Source of the DNA: Magnetococcales bacterium
GTDB lineage: Bacteria; Pseudomonadota; Magnetococcia; Magnetococcales; JADFYX01
Direction: 5' to 3'
DNA length: 50,129 nucleotides
Assembly (NCBI GenBank): GCA_015232365.1
Contig: JADFZU010000016.1
Location: 1 to 50,129, forward strand
The position numbers were made by a program, and so were the translations under genes. Below, piece after piece: positions 34,703-43,743 of the stretch (its first letter is position 1; every line of letters begins with the position of its first letter). The notes under the pieces were generated by a model, which saw only the letters and a list, made by a program, of their open reading frames with translations, ran no database searches and was not told the origin of the DNA.

Positions 34703-36058
34703 TCAAGCCATATTATCTGGGATGTTATGCATACCAGACTCAAGCATGGACATCATATGGTTGATACTATCTTCCATAGAGCAGCCTTCATTAATAGACT
34801 GGGTAAGAAAATCTTTAATTGGTAGCATTAACTTGATTGCTTGATCAATTTGCGGATTGCTGCCAGCAACATAAGCACCGATATTGATCATATCCTCAGC
34901 TTTTTTGTAGACGGCAAGTGACTCACGTACTGTTCCAGCCCATTTTTTATGTTCTAGAGAGGCTAGATCTTCCATTAGACGAGATAGGGACTGTAAGACG
35001 TCAATAGCTGGATATTGGTTGGCAACCGCCAAATCACGGGAGAGGACAAAGTGACCATCCAGAATACCCCGAACAGCATCAACAATAGGGTCTTGCAGAT
35101 CATCACCCTCCATCAAAACAGTATAAAGTCCGGTAATACTACCAGCCCCTTGATCCCGGCCTGCCCGCTCTAGCAGGTTTGGTAGAATCATAAAGGTTGA
35201 TGGTGGATAACCTTTTGAAGTAGGTGGTTCGCCACGGGCAAGACCTACTTCACGCTGGGCCATGGCAAAACGGGTTACAGAGTCCATCAGTAGAAGAACA
35301 TGTTTGTCTTTTGCCCTAAAATATTCAGCAATGGCCGTTGCCATAAAAGCGGCTCTAAGACGCATTAGCGGCGGCTGATCCGAGGTGGCAACAATAACAA
35401 TAGAACGGGCTAAACCTTCTGGTCCCAGATCTTTTTCTAAAAACTCTACAACCTCACGACCACGTTCGCCAACCATGGCAATAACGTTGATATCTGCATC
35501 AGTATAACGTGCCATCATGCCGAGTAGGGTACTTTTACCAACACCAGAACCGGAAAAAATACCGACACGCTGACCACGGCCAACGGTTAACAGTGCATTT
35601 ATGGAGCGGACACCTATATCAAGCTTTTCATCAATTCGTCGCCGTAACATTGGGTTTATGGGGTCGGCATAGAGAGGGGTCTTATCCAGAGTTTGAATTG
35701 TCGGGCCTCTGTCTAGAGGCTCGCCCATTGGCCCTAAAACACGGCCCAACAGCTCTTCACCAACACTAACCATCTCTGAGTGGCCCTCAGAAACAATCAA
35801 ACTACCAGGGTGGATACCCTTGATAGAGCCTAGTGGCATCAGTAAAAGAACATCGTGGCGAAATCCCACCACCTCAGCTTTAATTGGTTTGGTTCCGTCA
35901 TCCGGGTGGACTTCGCAAAGGTCGCCAATAGAGACAGCAGGGCCAGAGCCTTCAATCATCAGGCCAACTACCTGCAAGACCGTACCGGTCCGGCGTAGAT
36001 CCATCTTTTCATGGGCCGCCTGATCATACTGGTTCCAAGGAATATTATATGAGAGCAT
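34703..36058 (-). CDS. fliI: Flagellar export ATPase FliI
   Basis: FliI is the hexameric ATPase at the base of the flagellar type III export gate. At 451 residues it is full length. Walker A is SGSGVGKST (residues 169-177), and the block MVGERGREVVEFLE with LLLMDSVTRFAMAQRE gives Walker B. GYPPSTFMILPNLLERAG is typical of FliI/YscN. The ATG overlaps the fliH stop by one base (TAATG). It is the last gene of the flgB-fliI operon; no fliJ follows in this window. Confidence 0.96.
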   Translation of the reverse strand: MLSYNIPWNQYDQAAHEKMDLRRTGTVLQVVGLMIEGSGPAVSIGDLCEVHPDDGTKPIKAEVVGFRHDVLLLMPLGSIKGIHPGSLIVSEGHSEMVSVGEELLGRVLGPMGEPLDRGPTIQTLDKTPLYADPINPMLRRRIDEKLDIGVRSINALLTVGRGQRVGIFSGSGVGKSTLLGMMARYTDADINVIAMVGERGREVVEFLEKDLGPEGLARSIVIVATSDQPPLMRLRAAFMATAIAEYFRAKDKHVLLLMDSVTRFAMAQREVGLARGEPPTSKGYPPSTFMILPNLLERAGRDQGAGSITGLYTVLMEGDDLQDPIVDAVRGILDGHFVLSRDLAVANQYPAIDVLQSLSRLMEDLASLEHKKWAGTVRESLAVYKKAEDMINIGAYVAGSNPQIDQAIKLMLPIKDFLTQSINEGCSMEDSINHMMSMLESGMHNIPDNMA

Positions 36059-37287
36059 TATTGGTTTTGGTCTTCATCGGTTGGTGTTATGGATTCATCA
36101 CTGCTTAAATCGGTTTTGGAATCTCCGCTCTCTACTCCATCTTCATCAAGAGCTGACCACTCCTCATCTTCCTGATTTGGTTCAGCCGCAGCAGAACTCT
36201 CCAAAGCATCATCCTGATCAAGAAAACTATTTACTGCTTCGTCAGATACCGTATCAAGAGGGAAATCATCCAGCTCTCCAGATGTGGCATCAAGAGGGAA
36301 ATCATCCAGCTCTCCAGATGTGGCATCAAGAGGGAAATCATCTTCAGTGTCTGAACCCTCTTCAGAGTCAAGGCTCAAGAGATCATCGCCAACTGTTTCG
36401 AGAGGGAACTCATCATCATCACCGAACTCGTCATCAGCCTCAAACTCCAGACCGTCTTCATCCATAGGTTCCGGCTTTTCGACTAGAGGAGTTATGGGAG
36501 CATTTTTCTCAGCTTCAGCTTTTTGGCGTGCGGCATCGGCTATTTCGGTCAAACCGCTCTGGTCTAATCTATCTTGGAGCTGCTGTCTTAGAGCTGTCTC
36601 TACCTCTCTTAAACGGGCTTCTATATTGTCTTCAATGCCGCCAAAGTCACTCTCCATAACCACAGAACCCGGGGCAACAGAGTTGTCAGCAAAAATTTGT
36701 AGTTTTTTAAATTGATCCAGACGCTCTAAAATTTTTGCACTCTCAGGAGAGACTCTAATAATAATATCTTTACGGCCTATAGAGCGGTCCAAAATTCTAG
36801 TAACCCGTGCAGCAATTCCCGCTGGGTTTATTGTCAACTCATGGGCCAACAGCTCACGGTTGAATGAGATCAGAGATTCAACCAAAAAATTTTCTGTGGA
36901 GGTAAAGACCCGGTGGGGGAGGTTGTCCAACTCTCTTAGAACACTCTCAAGTTGGGGAATAATCCGCTGAATCTCCTGTTCCATCTTCTCTTGACCAATC
37001 TCTATTCCGGTTTTCTCTCCTTCAGCAAAGGCTTTCTGGTAGATCTCCCGCTCGATTTTCTCCCAGCGGCGTTTTTGGACCTCCTCCTCATCTATCTTGG
37101 GAACCTCTTTTACCTCTTTTTTGATAATCGACAGCGAGCCGTCTGGCATAAACCTGACAAAACTGCTCCCTTCATCTTTTTTATCTTGCCGTTGTTTGGC
37201 AATAACTCTTGTATATCCAGGAGTTTCAGGAGTCTCTTTAACATCAGCATCCTTGATAAGTTCCATTCCAGAAGCAGCAGCAGACAT
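36058..37287 (-). CDS. fliH: Flagellar assembly protein FliH with long acidic C-terminus
   Basis: FliH holds the FliI ATPase and links it to the export gate. The core (about residues 75-265) has the long helical stalk with EREIYQKAFAEGEKTGIEIG and the C-terminal VMESDFGGIEDNIEARL segment that closes the usual protein. FliH is typically 220-280 residues; this one has 409. The extra 145 residues are strongly acidic and include two exact and one partial copy of DDFPLDATSGEL, encoded by a 36-base repeat. The start is well supported by GGAGA. The gene lies between fliG and fliI, as usual. Confidence 0.9.
   Translation of the reverse strand: MSAAASGMELIKDADVKETPETPGYTRVIAKQRQDKKDEGSSFVRFMPDGSLSIIKKEVKEVPKIDEEEVQKRRWEKIEREIYQKAFAEGEKTGIEIGQEKMEQEIQRIIPQLESVLRELDNLPHRVFTSTENFLVESLISFNRELLAHELTINPAGIAARVTRILDRSIGRKDIIIRVSPESAKILERLDQFKKLQIFADNSVAPGSVVMESDFGGIEDNIEARLREVETALRQQLQDRLDQSGLTEIADAARQKAEAEKNAPITPLVEKPEPMDEDGLEFEADDEFGDDDEFPLETVGDDLLSLDSEEGSDTEDDFPLDATSGELDDFPLDATSGELDDFPLDTVSDEAVNSFLDQDDALESSAAAEPNQEDEEWSALDEDGVESGDSKTDLSSDESITPTDEDQNQ
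36253..36342 (-). repeat. 36-bp tandem repeat in fliH
   Basis: Two identical 36-base units (36253-36288, 36289-36324) and a partial third (36325-36342) lie in frame. They encode DDFPLDATSGEL repeats in the acidic C-terminus of FliH. The copies are exact, which points to recent expansion or active length variation. Confidence 0.92.
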
Positions 37288-37302
37288 CTAATTTCTCCGT
37301 TA

Positions 37303-38379
37303 TTACAAGACTACGTCGTCTGAGCCTTTGCCCATGATAACAATTGAACCTTCTGATTCCAGACGGCGAGCAGCTTTCAGGATAACCTGTTGAGCAGCCT
37401 CAACGTCAGCTACCTTCACAGGACCCATCATCTCTAGATCTTCACGCAACATCTCAGCGGCACGCTCGGACATATTCTGGAAGAATTTCTCTTGAAGACG
37501 TTCATCAGCACCCTTGAGTGCAGCCAGAAGCTCATCGTTGTTAACTTCTCTGAGCAAGGTTTGAAAGCTCTTGTCATCCATAAGCAGGAGATCTTCAAAT
37601 AGGAACATCTCTTTTCTAACTTTTTCTGCCAACGGATTATCCTCTTCGTCAAGAAAGGATAGTAGGTTGTCAGAAATTTCACGACTCATCATATTGAGCA
37701 GTTCAGCAACCTTGATAACGCCACCACCACCCTCTTGGGCAAATGTACCGCTTGCTGCACCCAGGGCATCAAGTTCTGTCAATAGTGACTCTTCAATATC
37801 CTCCATGGCTCCCGGTGGCAGGCTGCCAAGTTTAGCCATGCGGTAGATAACCTCTTGTTGCAGATCTTGTGAAAGAAAATCAATAACAAAAGATGCCTGT
37901 TCAAGCTGCAGTTGAGAGAGAATCATCGCTACACTTTGTGGATGCTCATTGGTGACAAAAGTAGCAACCAGCGATGGCTCCATGGCATTGAGAATCTCCC
38001 ATGGAGTATTTTTCGGTCCGGTCTGCAGCTCTTTGAGCAGATGCCGGCCTTTCTCTTTACCCAAGGCCCGGATCACAAGATCTTTAACCTTGTTCATGCC
38101 GCCACGAACATCAAACTGCTGAAACTCAAATTTATCAAGAAACTCTTGTCTTACCGCAGAGACAACTTCTTGGGACATGACCCCCATACGGGAGATGATT
38201 CTGGAGACCTCTTTGATCTCGTCCTCTTCCATTCCCGACATAATTCGTTTTGAGTCTTCATCAGGAATAGAGAGCAAAAAGATTGCCGCTTTATCTTTGC
38301 CGGATAACCGAGATTTTGCTTTTTTTACGGGAGGCGGTGTTACCTTTTCTGCCCCATCCCATACTTGTGCCTCTGCCAT
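37303..38379 (-). CDS. fliG: Flagellar motor switch protein FliG
   Basis: FliG is the rotor protein that contacts the MotA stator and sets rotation direction. At 358 residues it is slightly longer than usual (about 330), owing to a short N-terminal extension. The middle domain has the conserved EHPQSVAMILSQL (about residue 145). The C-terminal domain has the charged torque helix DDKSFQTLLREVNNDELLAALKGA. AGGAG lies 6 bases before the ATG. The order fliF-fliG-fliH is the common one. Confidence 0.97.
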   Translation of the reverse strand: MAEAQVWDGAEKVTPPPVKKAKSRLSGKDKAAIFLLSIPDEDSKRIMSGMEEDEIKEVSRIISRMGVMSQEVVSAVRQEFLDKFEFQQFDVRGGMNKVKDLVIRALGKEKGRHLLKELQTGPKNTPWEILNAMEPSLVATFVTNEHPQSVAMILSQLQLEQASFVIDFLSQDLQQEVIYRMAKLGSLPPGAMEDIEESLLTELDALGAASGTFAQEGGGGVIKVAELLNMMSREISDNLLSFLDEEDNPLAEKVRKEMFLFEDLLLMDDKSFQTLLREVNNDELLAALKGADERLQEKFFQNMSERAAEMLREDLEMMGPVKVADVEAAQQVILKAARRLESEGSIVIMGKGSDDVVL

Positions 38380-38474
38380 CAGAATCTCCTAGTGTGCTTT
38401 TAAAACCTTAACTGAATTTCCTGAAAGCAGCAGCTTTATAGTTGCTGCTTTCAGGGTATAAATAATAGCCTCTT

Positions 38475-40115
38475 TTAATCTTGAATCATCCAAGAGCGAA
38501 TAATCTCGCGTGCTTCGTCTTCATGCTCAGCAATCATCTGCGAAGTCAGCTTGATGTTGCGATCTGGAACTCTAGTACGCATTGGCTGCTCGGTAGGCAG
38601 TGTACCAATACCCTCTGCCAGTAACTGCTCCTCCAGTGCGGCAATGGTAGCAGGAATCCCACTGGTATCACCAAATTTCTCTGGGTTGAGTAGTTTATCA
38701 ACCATCGGTTTAAGAACTACCATCAAGAGTAGGAATACCGCCAGAGCTACAGCTAACTTGAAGTAGAAGTCAGGATCTTTCCAGAACTGTGGTCCCTGTG
38801 CATCAGATTTAACAAGTTTTTCAAATGGAACCTGGGTAACCTCAATGGTATCCCGGTCTGGTTTATAACCGATAGCCCGCTCAACGATCTTTTTCAGATC
38901 TGCCATATCTTCAGCAGTCCGTTTTTCAGGAATCAGGGTCTCACCATCAGCATCAAGTACATATTTGGTATCGACCAAAACAGCAATGGAGAGATGTTTA
39001 ATGGTTCCTACCGGCATCAGTGTTGTCTCAACAGTTTTGGAGATCTCATAGTTAATGGTCTCCCGCTCAACATTACGTTTCTGGTTGGAGCCGGTTGAGC
39101 CAGCACCACCGTTATCGTTGGCATCATTAGGCCGAACACCAGGAATACCGCTTACCCCAAAATTACCTTCACTTGCTTCGTTTACAAACTGCTCACTACG
39201 GGCCACCTGACCGTCGGGGTTGAATATCTCTTTTTGCTGCTCTACCCGTGCCAGATCCAACTCAGCAGTTACCCGAACGATACTTTTACTAACACCGCTA
39301 GCACTGATACCGATAATTTTATCAAGCATGGCCTGACCACGCTTCTCCAGGGATGTCTCTACCTGACGCTGCATAGCCAAAGATTTGTCAGCATTCAACC
39401 GGCCATCATCTACACCACCTTCACCACCAGCAATCAGATTGCCCTTATCATCAATCAAGGTGACGTTGTTTTGTTCCAGCCCCTCAACCGCTGAAGCTAC
39501 CAGATGGACAATACCATCACTCTGTTTGGCGCTGAGTGGTCTAGATAGTTCCATAACCACTGAAGCTGTAGCAGCCTGCTCTTCAGAGACAAAAAGGGAT
39601 TTTTTCGGCAGAACCAGATGGACCCTGGCACTACTAACAGCACTTATGCTCTCAATGGTCCGGCTCAACTCACCCTGTAGAGCCCGCTGAAAATTCATGC
39701 GCTGCATAAAGTCGGTCATGCCAACCAAACTGCCCTGGTCGAAAATTTCATAACCAACACCGCTATTCTGTTTCGGCATACCCATAGTGGCAAGCTGTAA
39801 CCGAACGTCATAGACCTGATCGGTAGGAATTTCAATGGTGCTACCACCCAGGCTCACCTGATAAGGGATTTTCTGCTTGGTCAGCTCCTCGATAACCCGG
39901 CCAGTCTCCTGTTCCGGCAGACCAGAAAAGAGCACCTTATATGTTGGCCGAGTTGTAAACCAAATAACCGTTGTCAGTGCAAGAATGGTTGCAATGATTG
40001 CGATAATCAGCCCATTACGGCCACCTAAAGGAAGGGATTCCAAAAAGCCGGCAAACCCTTCCATAGGTGAATCTGGGGCTTTTCCAAGTGTAGCGGCAGA
40101 TGTTGATTCAGCCAT
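38475..40115 (-). CDS. fliF: Flagellar MS-ring protein FliF
   Basis: FliF forms the MS ring in the inner membrane. The reading from ATG 40115 gives 546 residues with AAGGA 6 bases upstream; an ATG two codons earlier is too close to that site. Two membrane helices (about residues 33-55 and 445-468) bracket a large periplasmic part with the secretin-like ring-building motifs (VLFSGLPEQETGRVIEEL; ARVHLVLPKKSLFVSEEQ). A Gly/Asn/Asp-rich flexible segment lies near residues 305-340. The cytoplasmic tail (last 75 residues) would bind FliG. Confidence 0.97.
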   Translation of the reverse strand: MAESTSAATLGKAPDSPMEGFAGFLESLPLGGRNGLIIAIIATILALTTVIWFTTRPTYKVLFSGLPEQETGRVIEELTKQKIPYQVSLGGSTIEIPTDQVYDVRLQLATMGMPKQNSGVGYEIFDQGSLVGMTDFMQRMNFQRALQGELSRTIESISAVSSARVHLVLPKKSLFVSEEQAATASVVMELSRPLSAKQSDGIVHLVASAVEGLEQNNVTLIDDKGNLIAGGEGGVDDGRLNADKSLAMQRQVETSLEKRGQAMLDKIIGISASGVSKSIVRVTAELDLARVEQQKEIFNPDGQVARSEQFVNEASEGNFGVSGIPGVRPNDANDNGGAGSTGSNQKRNVERETINYEISKTVETTLMPVGTIKHLSIAVLVDTKYVLDADGETLIPEKRTAEDMADLKKIVERAIGYKPDRDTIEVTQVPFEKLVKSDAQGPQFWKDPDFYFKLAVALAVFLLLMVVLKPMVDKLLNPEKFGDTSGIPATIAALEEQLLAEGIGTLPTEQPMRTRVPDRNIKLTSQMIAEHEDEAREIIRSWMIQD

Positions 40116-40202
40116 GGTCATTCCTTTTAATCTTCTTTTAAAGTCCGTTAAGGGTAATCATAACGGTTTTGCTAACTTTTCCAGAGGCAGTAGATAAAAG
40201 AT

Positions 40203-40520
40203 CTAAGCCTGCATACTCATAACTTCACGGTAGACCTCAACAGCTTTATTACGAACTTGCAAAAGCAGTCGTAAATGGAGTTCTGCTTGGGATGAGGCAA
40301 TCTGTGCTTCATGAATTGTCACCCCAGCGTTGCCAAGCAGTGCCCGGCGCCCCATATCTTTAGCCTCTTTTTGCAGACGGTCAGTCTCTTTTATCTGGTT
40401 GGCTAAAGTTGTTGAGAAATCTTCCCACATACCGGTTTTACCCTCTCCACCACCTGTTAAGGATGGTATGGAAGGAATAGCTGGGGGAAGGGGCATACTA
40501 CCAATTGAATTAATAGACAT
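40203..40520 (-). CDS. fliE: Flagellar hook-basal body protein FliE
   Basis: FliE joins the MS ring to the rod. At 105 residues it is normal in size. The C-terminal helix pair (ANQIKETDRLQKEAKDM; EAQIASSQAELHLRLLLQVRNKAVEVYREVMSMQA, read in two parts) is diagnostic. The Pro/Ser/Gly-rich N-terminus (first 30 residues) is variable in the family. AGGAG precedes the ATG. It lies between flgC and fliF, all on the minus strand. Confidence 0.95.
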   Translation of the reverse strand: MSINSIGSMPLPPAIPSIPSLTGGGEGKTGMWEDFSTTLANQIKETDRLQKEAKDMGRRALLGNAGVTIHEAQIASSQAELHLRLLLQVRNKAVEVYREVMSMQA

Positions 40521-40535
40521 CGCTTAATACTCCTT

Positions 40536-40964
40536 TTACCTGCCAATTTCCAAAGCTTTAAGAGCCATGGCCTTGGAGGCATTTAATACTGAAACGTTTG
40601 ATTCATAAGAACGGCTGGCCGACATCATATTGACCATCTCCGTAACCATATCGATATTGGGCATAGCCACATACCCATCCTTGTTTGCATCTGGGTGGCT
40701 AGGGTCATACTGCATACGGTCGGGTCTTTCATCGACATGGACCCGCTCAACGCTAACACCAGTAGCTCCGGCAACAGCCTCACGGCTTAACATCTCATTA
40801 AACGGTTTAGCTGCAAAGACGGGATCTTTTCTCTTATATGGCCCCCCCTCAGCAGTTCTTGTTGTCTGGGCATTGGCGACATTTTCCGCAATTATGTTGA
40901 GTCGTAATCTTTGTGCTGCCAAACCTGAAGCAGTTACCCGAAACGATGTTAAAAAATCAGCCAT
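40536..40964 (-). CDS. flgC: Flagellar proximal rod protein FlgC
   Basis: FlgC is one of the proximal rod subunits. The 142 residues show the rod N-terminus (SGLAAQRLRLNIIAENVANAQT) and the C-terminus (MVTEMVNMMSASRSYESNVSVLNASKAMALKALEIG, read in parts), both long helices of the axial family. HPDANKDGYVAMPNID is the FlgC signature. GGGGA lies 8 bases before the ATG. It is the second gene of the operon. Confidence 0.96.
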   Translation of the reverse strand: MADFLTSFRVTASGLAAQRLRLNIIAENVANAQTTRTAEGGPYKRKDPVFAAKPFNEMLSREAVAGATGVSVERVHVDERPDRMQYDPSHPDANKDGYVAMPNIDMVTEMVNMMSASRSYESNVSVLNASKAMALKALEIGR

Positions 40965-41009
40965 TGTTAAGTCCCCAAAAATTTGTATTCTTAAAACCTA
41001 CTATTTAAA

Positions 41010-41423
41010 TTAACGGGCTTGACCGTCAATCATCATCCGCATTGTGTTGATCTGCCCATTTAGTGACTGGGTTGCATAGTTATAGAGAAGCTGGTTAGCG
41101 GTCTGCCGGGCCATCTCCTGCTCTAGATCAACACTGTTTTTATCCCCCTTGGGAATTGAGGTCTCTACCGCTTGAACTTCGCCAGCTACCGGTGTACCAA
41201 AAGGGATGGGAATATGGTTGCCACTGGTTCTAGCCATCTTTAGCTGATCTGGTGGAGGAAAGGCTCTAAGCATCTCATCCTCAAAATCAATCCGCTTGGC
41301 TTTGTAACCAGGGGTATCCGCATTGGCAACATTGGCAGCGATAATATCTTGACGACGCTGACGCAAATTCAACAAATTGGCCTTAAAAGCCCCTGTCTGG
41401 CCTAATAATCCGTAATCACTCAT
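41010..41423 (-). CDS. flgB: Flagellar proximal rod protein FlgB
   Basis: FlgB is the first rod subunit and the first gene of the operon. The 137-residue reading from ATG 41423 has a GGAA ribosome site 6 bases upstream; a TTG six codons earlier (41441) has no site. The N-terminus (LRQRRQDIIAANVANADTPGYKAKRIDFE, read in parts) and the C-terminal QTANQLLYNYATQSLNGQINTM segment are typical. A sigma-54 promoter lies about 65-80 bases upstream. Confidence 0.95.
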   Translation of the reverse strand: MSDYGLLGQTGAFKANLLNLRQRRQDIIAANVANADTPGYKAKRIDFEDEMLRAFPPPDQLKMARTSGNHIPIPFGTPVAGEVQAVETSIPKGDKNSVDLEQEMARQTANQLLYNYATQSLNGQINTMRMMIDGQAR

Positions 41424-41486
41424 CACATTTTCCGTAGTCAAATAGTTGACGAAAGGTAGATAAATCTATTCCACACATAGGTAAAA

Positions 41487-41502
41487 TGCAGTAATCGTGC
41501 CT
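41487..41502 (-). promoter_or_regulatory. Sigma-54 promoter upstream of flgB
   Basis: On the minus strand the site reads AGGCACGATTACTGCA. GG and GC stand 10 bases apart, exactly the -24/-12 spacing, and GGCACG plus CTGCA match TGGCACG-N4-TTGCA at all but two positions. Transcription would begin near 41475, about 50 bases before the flgB ATG. Flagellar middle-class operons in many proteobacteria are sigma-54 dependent. Confidence 0.75.
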
Positions 41503-41546
41503 ATTTATTTTTTGTATTTAACAGATTGTTTTTGAATGGTATTTTA

Positions 41547-41577
41547 GGATGGGGTCTGGGGCGTACGAAAAATCCCA
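41547..41577. repeat. Family A repeat fragment
   Basis: A short piece, GGATGGGGTCTGGGGCG, matches the head of family A, followed by CCCAGA. It lies just downstream of the phosphoesterase gene and upstream of the flgB promoter. Confidence 0.4.
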
Positions 41578-41579
41578 GA

Positions 41580-42506
41580 TTACTGTTTAATGATTTTTTT
41601 GTGTAAGATTTGTCCGAGATAATTAAAAAAAGTTATTTCCATATCATGCATAGATAGAGCCACTTTAACAAATCCGTAGGTAACAGAGGCAAATTCCACC
41701 TCTATATCGTGGGATTTAATATCATAAAGGCTTTTTCCTCCCCCGCCTGAGACCACTTGATATGGTGCATCTGGCATGGAGATAAGCTGTAAATTGTGAT
41801 CATGGCCAGCAAGATAGAGATCAATTTTGCTCTCATGCATAGCAGGGAGTATCTGGCTATGCATGGACTTGGTTGGGCCGTGGGGTCCGACTGAAAATAG
41901 CGGGTGGTGGCCTGCTGCCAATCTCCAGAAGGGCTTTTTTATGTTTTTGGAGTTGAATCTTTGGCGGATAAAACTGGCCTGCTTGGTAAAACTGGCTTTG
42001 GCAGTGGTATCCAGCCCCACCAGACGCAAAAGAGGCTCTTTGTCTATCTGGCCCAGGTCAACACTAAAAACTCTACCCGGCATCTGCCAGCGTTTGCTGC
42101 CCCGGCCCTGTTCACTATACTCCACCTGGGCCTGGCTGTTTGTACGGTGGTCATGGTTGCCCAAAACAGCAAAAAACGGGGTTTTTCTCAGCAGTGGGCC
42201 GCGGTAGATGTCTTCAAACTTTTCATTCCACTGGGGATCATCAACGGAAAAAACTCCGTCAGGGTAGAAGTTATCACCAAGCAACAGGATAAAATCTGGT
42301 TTACCGCTGCGTTCTGCTTCAAGTTCCATGGCTTTTGCAACTGCTTGTTGGGCTTTAGAGGCAGAGCCTTGATCTCCCAAACTATAAAATACCAGGGAAG
42401 GTTTTGTTAGCAGTGGATCTAGGAGAGCGTTTTGGCTATAGGTAGCAGTTGAATAGCCAAACATAGAAAGAAAAAATAGCCAGAGTGCCAATTTAATTTT
42501 GTTCAT
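41580..42506 (-). CDS. Exported calcineurin-like phosphoesterase (acid phosphatase type)
   Basis: A 308-residue protein with a signal peptide (about residues 1-25). The five metallophosphoesterase blocks are present: GDQG (44-47), GDNFY (77-81), GNHDH (116-120), AGHHPLFS and AGHDHNLQ. This order matches tartrate-resistant acid phosphatase / purple acid phosphatase-like enzymes. The first block is usually GDWG; here Gln replaces Trp. All metal-binding Asp, Asn and His residues remain, so an active periplasmic phosphatase is expected; the substrate is unknown. I prefer ATG 42506 over the GTG three codons upstream. The epimerase gene is divergent. Confidence 0.85.
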   Translation of the reverse strand: MNKIKLALWLFFLSMFGYSTATYSQNALLDPLLTKPSLVFYSLGDQGSASKAQQAVAKAMELEAERSGKPDFILLLGDNFYPDGVFSVDDPQWNEKFEDIYRGPLLRKTPFFAVLGNHDHRTNSQAQVEYSEQGRGSKRWQMPGRVFSVDLGQIDKEPLLRLVGLDTTAKASFTKQASFIRQRFNSKNIKKPFWRLAAGHHPLFSVGPHGPTKSMHSQILPAMHESKIDLYLAGHDHNLQLISMPDAPYQVVSGGGGKSLYDIKSHDIEVEFASVTYGFVKVALSMHDMEITFFNYLGQILHKKIIKQ

Positions 42507-42575
42507 TAAGCTCACTTAGAGGTAATGTGTATGTTTTATGTTTAATATTTTACTATGAAGAGAGAGAAAAATACC

Positions 42576-43559
42576 ATGATATCTCTAGTAACTGGTGGTG
42601 CAGGGTTTATCGGCAGTCATCTTTGTGAGGCACTTTTGCAGGCTGGTCATACGGTTCGGGTGGTTGATAATTTTTCAACTGGCCGCCCGGAGAATCTACA
42701 GGATTTCGCTGACCATAAAAATCTAGAGGTCCATAAAGTTGATATTTGTGACCTTGATGCACTCTCCCCCTGTTTTGAAAATGTCGACTGGGTTTTCCAT
42801 CTGGCTGGCCTGGCTGATATCGTCCCCTCCATTGAAGAGCCGGTCTACTATTTCCAGGTAAATGTTCAAGGCACTTTAAATGTTTTGGAGTCGGCTAGAA
42901 AACATAACATTAAACGGTTGATCTACGCCGCCTCTTCATCTTGTTACGGTATTCCTGATATCTACCCAACCCCAGAGGAGTCGGCAATCCAGCCCCAATA
43001 CCCTTATGCCCTAACCAAATATCTAGGGGAGGAGTTGGTTCTGCACTGGGCAAACACCTATAAATTACCGGCAATGGCCCTGCGCCTCTTTAATATTTAT
43101 GGTCCTCGCTCTAGAACAACCGGAGCCTATGGAGCAGTTTTTGGGGTTTTTCTGGCACAAAAAATCAATGGCCAGCCTTTTACGGTAGTTGGTGACGGCA
43201 CTCAGTCCAGAGATTTTACCTATGTAACCGATGTCGCTGATGCTTTCATAGTCGCAGCCAAATCTGCACTGGTTGGTGAGGCGTTGAACATTGGTAGTGG
43301 TGCACATCAAAGCATCAACCGTCTTTTAGAGCTATTGGGCGGTGAGAGAACCACCCTGCCAAAACGCCCTGGAGAGCCGATGATTACCTTTGCCGACACC
43401 ACCCAGATAGAGAAAAAATTAAACTGGCGGGCAAAAGTCTCATTTGAGGATGGGGTTGGTGAGATGTTGAAAAGAATCAAAGATTGGCAGAACGCCCCGG
43501 TATGGAACCAGGACTCTATTGCTGAAGCTACCTCGGCATGGTTTAAATATTTAAGTTAA
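42576..43559 (+). CDS. NAD-dependent sugar-nucleotide epimerase (extended SDR)
   Basis: A 327-residue short-chain dehydrogenase of the UDP-glucose 4-epimerase/dehydratase type, cytosolic. The N-terminal GGAGFIG (residues 7-13) binds NAD. The catalytic Ser lies in AASSSCYG (about 121) and the YxxxK pair in YALTK (Y144, K148). RLFNIYGPRSRTTGAYG and RDFTYVTDVADA are typical of GalE/WbpP-like enzymes that act on UDP-sugars. I chose ATG 42576, with GAGAG about 10 bases upstream, over ATG 42555. It stands alone, not in a polysaccharide cluster. The likely product feeds surface glycan or glycosylation. Confidence 0.9.
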   Translation: MISLVTGGAGFIGSHLCEALLQAGHTVRVVDNFSTGRPENLQDFADHKNLEVHKVDICDLDALSPCFENVDWVFHLAGLADIVPSIEEPVYYFQVNVQGTLNVLESARKHNIKRLIYAASSSCYGIPDIYPTPEESAIQPQYPYALTKYLGEELVLHWANTYKLPAMALRLFNIYGPRSRTTGAYGAVFGVFLAQKINGQPFTVVGDGTQSRDFTYVTDVADAFIVAAKSALVGEALNIGSGAHQSINRLLELLGGERTTLPKRPGEPMITFADTTQIEKKLNWRAKVSFEDGVGEMLKRIKDWQNAPVWNQDSIAEATSAWFKYLS

Positions 43560-43563
43560 CGGT

Positions 43564-43600
43564 ATTGGGCCTGGAAAGGGGGAGCTTCCGCCCCTCTAAG
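43564..43600 (+). repeat. Family A repeat fragment after the epimerase gene
   Basis: Shortly after the stop codon a run of TTGGGCCTGGAAAGGGGGAG then TTCCGCCCCT resembles the head and centre of family A. The rest of the element is missing. It may act as a weak terminator stem. Confidence 0.4.
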
Positions 43601-43695
43601 TGGCTAGTGTCCATATAGATCATGCATTTAAAATTTGACGATTACACAAGCGTTTATCTAGATTTTTCCCTACCTGAAAAGCATATTTGTATAAT

Positions 43696-43743
43696 CCTGG
43701 AAACGGCAGCTAGTATAATGCACTTCCAATAGCCGTTTCCAGG
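43696..43743 (+). repeat. Dispersed repeat, family B copy 6 (hairpin form)
   Basis: Perfect 12-base ends CCTGGAAACGGC and GCCGTTTCCAGG frame a 24-base centre holding TAATGCACTTCCAAT. The reverse complement matches the head of other copies (CGGC-ATTGGAAGTGCATTA). Confidence 0.82.

Noticed and set aside
36081-36715. Long plus-strand ORFs over fliH
   Set aside because: They are antisense shadows of the repetitive acidic region of fliH; composition and lack of ribosome sites argue against them.
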